Positions 58,040 to 64,000 of a stretch of 64,000 bases of DNA are shown in pieces (within the stretch, counting starts at the first letter, position 1; each line of letters begins with the position of its first letter). Source of the stretch: Hyphomicrobium sp. (GTDB lineage: Bacteria; Pseudomonadota; Alphaproteobacteria; Rhizobiales; Hyphomicrobiaceae); the NCBI GenBank assembly GCA_013141015.1, contig JABFRT010000031.1, forward strand, positions 1 through 64,000. The letters run 5' to 3'. Under the pieces are notes generated by a model. It was not told the origin of the DNA. It made no database searches and was given only the letters and a program-made list of their open reading frames with translations. The translations under genes were made by a program, and so were the position numbers.

Positions 58040-58437
58040 GCAAGGATCCCTCGAATGTTGCCCGCGCCAGATCCGTTTCCGATAGCGTGACGCGTATCCG
58101 CGACAGCGTTTGGCCGTCGTCACCAAGCGCACCCTCGCGGGCTGCGGCGGCTATGGCATTGAAGATGTAGCGGCAGAGAAATTCGGTGGTGGTCAGGACG
58201 CCTTTGAATTGCGGCAGCGCGTCGAGATTCTGATAAGACAAAGGCTTCAAGGTTTTGGAGAGCACGTCAAGCGCCGCGCCGATATCAACCACCACATTCT
58301 GCGCGGTCAGATGTTCGCGGTAAAACGCGACGTCAACCACAAAATGTTGCGCCGTGCATGTTCTGCGCCGGACCGAAAAACGTATCTGGCAGGGAATGGG
58401 CGATCATGATGCGGTCGCGGACTTCGACGGAGTACAT
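58032..58437 (-). pseudogene. 6-pyruvoyl-tetrahydropterin synthase homolog with a +1 frameshift
   Basis: The first part reads MYSVEVRDRIMIAHSLPDTFFG...NMHGATF, with a zinc-site histidine in IAHSL and another in NMHGA. The frame then breaks in a run of four T (58341-58344, minus strand) and resumes as VVDVAFYREHLTAQNVVVDIGAAL...LDALPQFKGVLTTTEFLCRYI, the rest of the PTPS fold. The whole gene is 406 bases, exactly one base more than 135 codons, so a single extra base explains it. The usual HGH zinc motif is HGA here. Either a real inactivation or a sequencing error. Confidence 0.8.
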
Positions 58438-58451
58438 GGTGCGGGCGGTTC

Positions 58452-59495
58452 CTAGTTATTGGCGTAACGCAGGATCGGGCAGGGGGCGGATGCGCCGCCT
58501 GCCAATATTTGCGGCATCGCGGCGGGCGCGTCTTCGAAAGCAATCTCGTCTCGCACCAGTGCATCAAGGCGCGCGTCGTCGAGAAGCGCGATGGCCTTGG
58601 CGAGCCGCTGGCGATGGGTGATTGTGGCCCGCAGCGCCGGCGCGATATGGCCGACTTGCGATGAGATGATCTGCAACCGGCGGCTATGGAAGGCCCCGCC
58701 AAGGCGCACCGTTGCTGCCCGCGCGCCATACCAGCTCATCTCGATAATCCGCCCTTCAAACGCAGAGGCGTTGATGGCTGTGTCAAGGCCCGCACCTGTC
58801 GCCGAGGTGTGAAAGACGATGCGGTTATCAGCCGGCAGGCTGTCCAGTATAGCAAACTTTAGCCCGAGTTCTGCCGCGAAGTCCGCGCGCGCGCCGTCGA
58901 TGTCGGTGACGACAACTTCGGTCCCGGCGATCCGCCGCGCCAGATAGGCAACCAGCAGCCCGACGATGCCAGCGCCAACGACGGCGACTTTATCGCCGGG
59001 CAGCGTGCCAGCGTCCCAATGGGCGTTCAATGCGGTTTCCATGTTGGCGGCGAGCGTCGCACGTTTTGCCGGGATGTGGTCCGGAATAATGGCCAGCATA
59101 TCCTCGGCCACTTGAAAGGCGTCTTGGTGTGGATGCAAGCAGAACACGGTTTTGCCGAGTAGCGCGTCGGATCCCGCCGTCACGACGCCCGTCGCTGAAT
59201 AGCCGTATTTGACGGGGTAGGGAAACGCCCCGGCCTGGAATGGCGCGCGCATCCGGGCCCACTCGCTTTCGGGCACCTCACCGTTGGCAACGAGACGCTC
59301 GGTGCCGCGGCTTATGGCGCTATAACGGGTGGCGACGCGAGCTTCTCCCGGGCGGGGTGCGGCCAAGCGTTCGGTGCGCAATTCCGCGACGCCGGGCTTG
59401 ACGTACCACAGGCTCTTCGCCACGACGATCTGGCCTTGGCTGCGCCGCGGGGCGGTGGCTGCCGGATCAGAGGCGCTGACGGGCTTTTGGTGCAT
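58452..59495 (-). CDS. Zinc-binding alcohol-dehydrogenase-type oxidoreductase
   Basis: A 347-residue medium-chain dehydrogenase/reductase. The Rossmann motif is VAVVGAGIVGLLVAYLARRIAGTEVVVTDID; SAISRGTERLVANGEVPESE and YPVKYGYSATGVV mark a distinctive subgroup found beside pterin-synthase homologs in alphaproteobacteria. The structural four-cysteine zinc lobe of classical ADH is absent. It probably oxidises or reduces a polyol or pteridine side chain. It ends 14 bases before the start of the PTPS homolog and is likely the first gene of the operon. Confidence 0.83.
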   Translation of the reverse strand: MHQKPVSASDPAATAPRRSQGQIVVAKSLWYVKPGVAELRTERLAAPRPGEARVATRYSAISRGTERLVANGEVPESEWARMRAPFQAGAFPYPVKYGYSATGVVTAGSDALLGKTVFCLHPHQDAFQVAEDMLAIIPDHIPAKRATLAANMETALNAHWDAGTLPGDKVAVVGAGIVGLLVAYLARRIAGTEVVVTDIDGARADFAAELGLKFAILDSLPADNRIVFHTSATGAGLDTAINASAFEGRIIEMSWYGARAATVRLGGAFHSRRLQIISSQVGHIAPALRATITHRQRLAKAIALLDDARLDALVRDEIAFEDAPAAMPQILAGGASAPCPILRYANN

Positions 59496-59515
59496 AACAG
59501 GTATTGACCAGGACG

Positions 59516-61325
59516 ATGGGCGTTCCGACGGATAGCTTTGACAGCCCGCTGCCGGGCATTGACGCCCCAAGCCTTAGCTCACCGGCGGGGTTACAGGCAA
59601 ACGCCACGCTTAACGGGCGGCGCGCGGTGGTGCTGGCCATCAACCTTTTGACCTGGGGGCTGCTGCTTTTTTGGATGGCGTCGATCCTGGCCACTGGCGG
59701 GTGGACGGCTGCCGATTGGGTTATATTCACGTGCTTCGTGCTCGGAACGCCCTGGTCGGTGCTCGGCTTTTGGAACGCTGTGATCGGGTTGTGGCAGTTG
59801 TCGCGGGGCCGGGCGGGGCTGGCCGATGTCGCGCCGTTTCTAGCCGCAGCTGACGGGCTGGCGCCGCTTGCTACCCGCACGGCTGTTCTGATGACTTTGC
59901 GCAACGAAGACCCGTCGCGGGCGTTGCTGCGTTTGAAGACCGTCAAGACGAGCCTGGACGCGACCGGTGAGGGATCAGCATTCAGCTATTTCATTTTGAG
60001 CGATACGGACCGGGCGGATGTGGCCGCAGCCGAGGAGCGCCTGGTTGACACTTGGCGCGCGGTGGACGCGGATCGCAACCGCATCGTCTACCGGCGGCGC
60101 ACGGACAACACCGGCTTCAAAGCCGGTAACGTACGGGATTTCTGCGAGCGCTGGGGCGCGGACTATGAACTCATGCTGCCGCTCGACGCCGACAGCCTGA
60201 TGACCGGCGGCGCAATCCGCGCCCTTGTACGCATTATGCAGGCGCATCCCAAAATCGGCATACTGCAAAGTCTCGTCGTTGGCATGCCGTCACGCTCTGC
60301 GTTCGCGCGGATTTTCCAATTCGGCATGCGCCACGGCATGCGCGCCTACACGATGGGGCAGGCGTGGTGGGTTGGTGAATGCGGGCCATATTGGGGGCAC
60401 AACGCTCTTGTCCGCATCAAGCCGTTCGCCGGAACAGTGTGATCTTCCTATTCTCCCGGGCAAGCCGCCGCTGGGCGGCCATGTGTTGTCGCACGATCAG
60501 GTCGAAGCAACGCTGATGCGGCGCGCAGGGTTCGAGGTGCGCGTGATGCCGGTCGAAGGCGGATCGTACGAAGAAAACCCTCCCGATGCACTCGCCTTCA
60601 TCGGCCGCGATGTGCGCTGGTGCCAGGGTAATATGCAGTATCTGAAGTTGCTCGGATTACCGGGGCTGAAACCTGTCAGCCGGTTTCAATTGGTCTGGGC
60701 TATTTTGATGTTCGTTGGAATTCCGGCTTGGACGCTGATGATCGCGCTGCTTCCCGTCGCGGCGATTGAAGCGCAAGGGTTGGCAGATTTTCCTGTGGCA
60801 TCGGCGAAGTCGCTTTATGTTGTGTTCCTGCTGATGTATTTGAGTCCTAAACTTGCAGGGCTTGTTGATGCAGTGACGACGAAGGGTGAAGTGCAGCGCT
60901 TCGGCGGCGGGTTGCGCTTCGGATTGAGCGCGGCAATTGAAATCGTGTTCTCGTTCCTGCAAGGAGCGGTCACCACCATCCGCACGTCGCTGTTCATGAT
61001 CGGCTTGCTGTTTGGCAAATCGATTGTCTGGAGCGGCCAAAAGCGCGACGGCGATGGTGTGACGTGGACGGCAGCCGTCGCGGCTCTCTGGCCGCAACTC
61101 GTGTTCGGCCTCGCGGTCTGCGGGGCGCTGTATCTGATCTCACCAACCGTACTGCTGTGGAGCCTGCCGCTGACCGCTGGATATCTGCTGGCCATTCCTT
61201 TTACGGTGCTGACGGCCAAACCCGCGCTTGGCCGCTTCATGCTGCGCCACGGGCTTGCTGGTATCCCTGAAGACTTCGTGCCGCCGCCGGAGATTGCCAG
61301 CATTCAAGCGCCGGAGGCCGGCTGA
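59516..61325 (+). pseudogene. opgH: Glucan biosynthesis glucosyltransferase H (opgH) with a +1 frameshift
   Basis: The first part (59516-60442) has membrane helices, a family 2 glycosyltransferase domain with LSDTDRAD and LPLDADSLMTGG, and ends ...YWGHNALVRIKPFAG before a stop. The expected continuation QCDLPILPGKPPLGGHVLSHDQVE and the RDVRWCQGNMQYL motif are in the next frame to 61325, followed by the C-terminal helices. GCCGGAACAG at about 60428 with one G removed gives the expected AEQCD, and the total is exactly one base over 603 codons. Intact OpgH makes the beta-1,2-linked backbone of osmoregulated periplasmic glucans. opgG is not nearby. Confidence 0.85.
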
Positions 61326-61326
61326 C

Positions 61327-62076
61327 ATGGTGTCGGATGCTTTGAAGGGCGTGTTCCGCTCATTGCGGGTTTATCACGGGGCACAGGCGCCCAAAGATGA
61401 GATGGATGCGCTCTACGCGCACTTTGTTCAGCCGGGTGATCTGGTTTTCGATATCGGCGCGCACGTTGGCGACCGCATCTCATCTTTCCGGCGGCTGGAC
61501 GCCCGTGTCGTCGCGCTGGAGCCGCAACCGTTGTTGCAGCGGGCGCTGCGTTTGATCCATGGCCGCGACCGCCACGTGTTCCTGATGCCGGCGGTGGCTG
61601 CTGCCCAATCCGGCGCCATGACGCTGCATGTCAACACGCGCAACCCGACCGTATCGACCCTGTCGGACGCATTCATGGTCGAAGCGTTGGACGCCGATGG
61701 ATGGCGAGGGCAAGCCTGGGATGCGGCGATCACAGTGCCCGCGGTAACGCTCGACCGGTTGATCGGTGCGTTTGGCCCGCCGACCTTCATTAAGATCGAC
61801 GTCGAGGGGTTCGAGGACGAAGTGCTCCGCGGCTTGACGCAAGCGGTTCCCACGTTGTCGTTCGAGTTTACGACCATCGCCCGCGACGTGGCGCAGCGCT
61901 GCCTGACGATGCTCGCAGCACTCGGTCCCTATCGCTTTGACATCGCTTTGGGGGAAAGCCAAACTTTCACCTTCGGGCGCTGGGTCTCCGTCACAGAAAT
62001 GTCTCAACACTTGGAGCATTTGCCGCACGCTGCAAACTCCGGCGACGTCTATGCCGTGCTTGCAGAGGATGCGTAA
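61327..62076 (+). CDS. FkbM family methyltransferase
   Basis: A 249-residue methyltransferase. Motifs: GDLVFDIGAHVGDRISSFRRL (SAM site), RVVALEPQPLLQRAL, and the FkbM hallmark PTFIKIDVEGFEDEVLRGL. The start codon follows the opgH stop after one base, so it is probably translated with it. It may methylate a glucan or other sugar, but the substrate is not shown. Confidence 0.87.
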   Translation: MVSDALKGVFRSLRVYHGAQAPKDEMDALYAHFVQPGDLVFDIGAHVGDRISSFRRLDARVVALEPQPLLQRALRLIHGRDRHVFLMPAVAAAQSGAMTLHVNTRNPTVSTLSDAFMVEALDADGWRGQAWDAAITVPAVTLDRLIGAFGPPTFIKIDVEGFEDEVLRGLTQAVPTLSFEFTTIARDVAQRCLTMLAALGPYRFDIALGESQTFTFGRWVSVTEMSQHLEHLPHAANSGDVYAVLAEDA

Positions 62077-62110
62077 ACTCATGCCATCAACACCACGTCT
62101 GGAGAAGTCT

Positions 62111-63124
62111 ATGCGCACGCTTCCTACCCTAGTCGCGGCACTCGCCGTTGGTTTGCTGTCGAGTGCCTCACTCTCGAGCGCGCGCGCAGCCTCCCTCGAT
62201 GGCTTGGCGGTCGATGTCAAGAACGAGAGCGAGCCGGTGTTGTGCGCCGAAAAGGACAACGTCGCAGTCTCGTTCGCCAACAAGGATGTACGCTCGTTCC
62301 GTATCGAGGCCGCGCATCCCGTGTATCTGTCTGCCGGTATGCGCGACAATTTCGAGGCTGACTGGACCGCGTGCGATATGAGCGCCGATCCGTCGTACGC
62401 AGCACCCGGCCAGCCGCGCAAAGTCACGCTCTACGAAGAGACCGAGCTGTGGGTTGTCGGCTATGCATTTCCCGCCTTCTGGCGTCCGTCAACGGCCACC
62501 GTGCGGATCGGTGACCGCGTCGAGAAGGGCTTGCATCTGTTGCAGGTCTGGGTATTGCGCACCGATGGCGCCGAGGAAGTGCTGGTGCTGTACCCGCAAG
62601 ACGGCTATTGGCGCCCGCGCCCGATGACACCGCCCAACATGCGCAACACAGGTTACGGCTCGTCTTTCCTGGTCGGCCCAGTTGAAGTTGATGGCCGTCC
62701 GCTGGTCAAGTTCAAGGAAGTGGCGTTCGATCCGAAAAACCGAACGTTCACGATGACGTTTGAGAAGGGCGGCTCGGCAACGCTGAAAATGGCGAGTGTC
62801 GATTCCAACAAGCTCGCGCTCGACGTGGCGTTTGAGAAGGGCATAGAGGGCGGACCGTTTGCAATGTTGCGCTCGATGTACGTGACCGAGTTCAACAACG
62901 ACATGGCCCGCATCGCGGTGCGCGAGAAGGGTGCCAAGAGCTGGCGCGAAGACAACATCATGAAGTTCGATCACGCCAAGGCGACCGACATCTGGATGGG
63001 GCGCCTGTCGCCGTCGCAGCACAACACGTCGGCGCCGGACGTCGTGTTCAATAGCTTCTCGGATGGCCCATATCCGAAGCGCCCAAAGAGCGAACCACCG
63101 CCAACGATTGAACCGAAGAAGTAA
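62111..63124 (+). CDS. Secreted hypothetical protein
   Basis: A 337-residue protein with a signal peptide (MRTLPTLVAALAVGLLSSASLSSARAA). The mature part is beta-rich with two cysteines (PVLCAEKDN and TACDMSAD) and several aromatic strands (ELWVVGYAFPAFW, LLQVWVLRTDG). GGAGA lies seven bases before the ATG; an upstream ATG at 62081 lacks this. It follows the FkbM gene by 34 bases and ends with a proline/lysine tail. I do not recognise the family; it may act in the periplasm with the glucan genes. Confidence 0.7.
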   Translation: MRTLPTLVAALAVGLLSSASLSSARAASLDGLAVDVKNESEPVLCAEKDNVAVSFANKDVRSFRIEAAHPVYLSAGMRDNFEADWTACDMSADPSYAAPGQPRKVTLYEETELWVVGYAFPAFWRPSTATVRIGDRVEKGLHLLQVWVLRTDGAEEVLVLYPQDGYWRPRPMTPPNMRNTGYGSSFLVGPVEVDGRPLVKFKEVAFDPKNRTFTMTFEKGGSATLKMASVDSNKLALDVAFEKGIEGGPFAMLRSMYVTEFNNDMARIAVREKGAKSWREDNIMKFDHAKATDIWMGRLSPSQHNTSAPDVVFNSFSDGPYPKRPKSEPPPTIEPKK

Positions 63125-63134
63125 ACAATAGGCG

Positions 63135-63170
63135 TCTCCTTCGCCCGTACAGCCGGGCGGGGGCGAGGGA
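63135..63170. terminator. Hairpin between convergent genes
   Basis: TCTCCTTCGCCCG pairs with CGGGCGGGGGCGAGGGAGA, GC-rich, between the stop codons of the secreted protein gene and the HAD hydrolase gene. There is no strong T-run; it may be a REP element that also terminates. Confidence 0.5.
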
Positions 63171-63175
63171 GATAG

Positions 63176-64000
63176 CTACCAGACCAGCTCAACCATCGCG
63201 CCGATGGCGGTGGGTGTGCCGGGCGGGAAGAGTGCTGCAAGTTTCAGGGCGGACAAGAATTCGCCGTCCATGGCTTCGTGCTTATGAATTCCGCTCGCGA
63301 CAAACAGCGCGTCGCAACCAAAGTTTTCAGCGCCCTTCAAATCGGTGCGGATCGCGTCGCCGATGACCAGCGCCTTGCGGCGCGGCACGTTGGTATCACG
63401 TAGTGCTTCTGCCTTGTGGTGAGCGGTCTCATAAGCCGAGAGATGGGGCTTGCCGGCCCAGAATACCGCCCCGCCCATATGCTGATAGATGTCGGCAATC
63501 GCGCCCGCGCAATAGAGAATCGTGCCGCCGACATCGACAATTAGATCCGGGTTGGCGCAGACGAACGGCAGGTTCATCGCCAATGAACGGTCAAGCAGCG
63601 GACGGTAATCCTCGGGCCGTTCGTTCCGGTCATCGTTGAGGCCGGTGCAGATGATCGCTTCGGCATCCTCAAGCGCCACAGAGCGGGCGTTCAGCGCCTT
63701 GAACAGTGCTTGATCCCGGTCCTGCGGGCCGATGCAATGGAGTGCCGAAAATCCGCGCTCGGCTACATGGGTCAATGCGATATCGCCCGACGAGACAATG
63801 TCGTCCCAGGCATCGCGTGGCACATGGCGCGAGGCCAGCATGTCGGCGACGCGCTTTTTGGGAACCGGCGCGTTTGAAACGAGAATGACGGTGCCGCCTT
63901 CGGCACGAAAGCGTTTCAAGGCGGCGCAGGCGCCGTCAAATGCCACCAACCCGTTATGGACCACGCCCCAGACGTCGCAGAACAGCACGTCGTAGCGGTT
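63176..64000 (-). CDS. HAD-IIA hydrolase, TIGR01459 type (partial at right edge)
   Basis: The frame is open to the window edge (RYDVLFCDVWGVVHNG), so the first 15-25 residues are missing. Motif I is CDVWGVVHNG, motif II VILVSNAP, and motif III/IV RRKALVIGDAIRTDLKGAENFGCDALFV; the type-II cap contains VDVGGTILYCAGAIADIYQHMGG and FWAGKPHLSAY. These phosphatases (NagD-like, EC 3.1.3) dephosphorylate small sugar- or nucleotide phosphates; the exact substrate is unknown. Common in Hyphomicrobiales. Confidence 0.9.
   Translation of the reverse strand, partial: NRYDVLFCDVWGVVHNGLVAFDGACAALKRFRAEGGTVILVSNAPVPKKRVADMLASRHVPRDAWDDIVSSGDIALTHVAERGFSALHCIGPQDRDQALFKALNARSVALEDAEAIICTGLNDDRNERPEDYRPLLDRSLAMNLPFVCANPDLIVDVGGTILYCAGAIADIYQHMGGAVFWAGKPHLSAYETAHHKAEALRDTNVPRRKALVIGDAIRTDLKGAENFGCDALFVASGIHKHEAMDGEFLSALKLAALFPPGTPTAIGAMVELVW

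Noticed and set aside
56103-62427. Long overlapping open frames on the opposite strands of the methyltransferase, glycosyltransferase and FkbM genes
   Set aside because: They are arginine- and proline-rich shadow frames without conserved domains.

Overview
The window reads as chromosomal DNA of a GC-rich alphaproteobacterium, most likely of the order Hyphomicrobiales (Rhizobiales). Clade markers are the F1-ATPase zeta inhibitor (DUF1476) beside purC, DUF2842 beside a type-2 heme A synthase, a type-2 ArgC, an NdvA-like cyclic glucan exporter, an OpgH glucosyltransferase and a TIGR01459-type HAD hydrolase. No rRNA, tRNA or CRISPR was seen.

Region 1 (1-9080) is accessory DNA: a tandem array of Rhs 3'-end cassettes. 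Each unit is a piece of the Rhs core, a unique cysteine-rich C-terminal tail and a small downstream gene that looks like an immunity gene. Five tail/partner pairs are present; the first is cut by the left edge. Units are separated by palindromic spacers and a shared leader. Short palindromic elements are also inserted in frame inside the Rhs core and differ between otherwise matching cassettes. An IS110-family element sits at the end of the array, followed by a leader remnant.

Region 2 (9080-14900), mostly minus strand, holds purine genes (purC, purS, purQ). purS and purQ are separated by five small secreted or membrane genes, three of which look like diverged paralogs. The DUF1476 gene at 14537 has a 3'-half copy at 16326; a serine hydrolase gene lies between the two.

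Region 3 (16550-33900) contains a TetR regulator with three operator-like palindromes, divergent from cupin and tautomerase genes; a five-gene operon SWIM / DUF5691 / MoxR AAA ATPase / DUF5682 / VWA, similar in composition to E. coli yehL-yehM-yehP-yehQ; a DUF2946 gene with a TonB-dependent siderophore receptor; a secreted PfpI-like protein; and a NarL-type two-component pair.

Region 4 (33900-42700) is an exopolysaccharide locus: polymerase/ligase, initiating sugar transferase, glycosyltransferase, Wza-like export lipoprotein, a Wzz/Wzc-like co-polymerase with a degenerate kinase domain, and a polysaccharide deacetylase.

Region 5 (42700-50400) is housekeeping: DUF2842, heme A synthase, argC, a TerC-like transporter, rplM-rpsI, an enoyl-CoA hydratase / VOC / CoA-binding run, and GTP cyclohydrolase II. 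Region 6 (50400-64000) combines an NdvA-like exporter and an OpgH-type synthase with an unusual group: a RibD C-terminal-type reductase, cytochrome b561, methyltransferase, glycosyltransferase, a pterin-synthase homolog and a zinc-type dehydrogenase. The pterin-synthase homolog and opgH each carry exactly one extra base that breaks the frame. The right edge cuts a HAD hydrolase.
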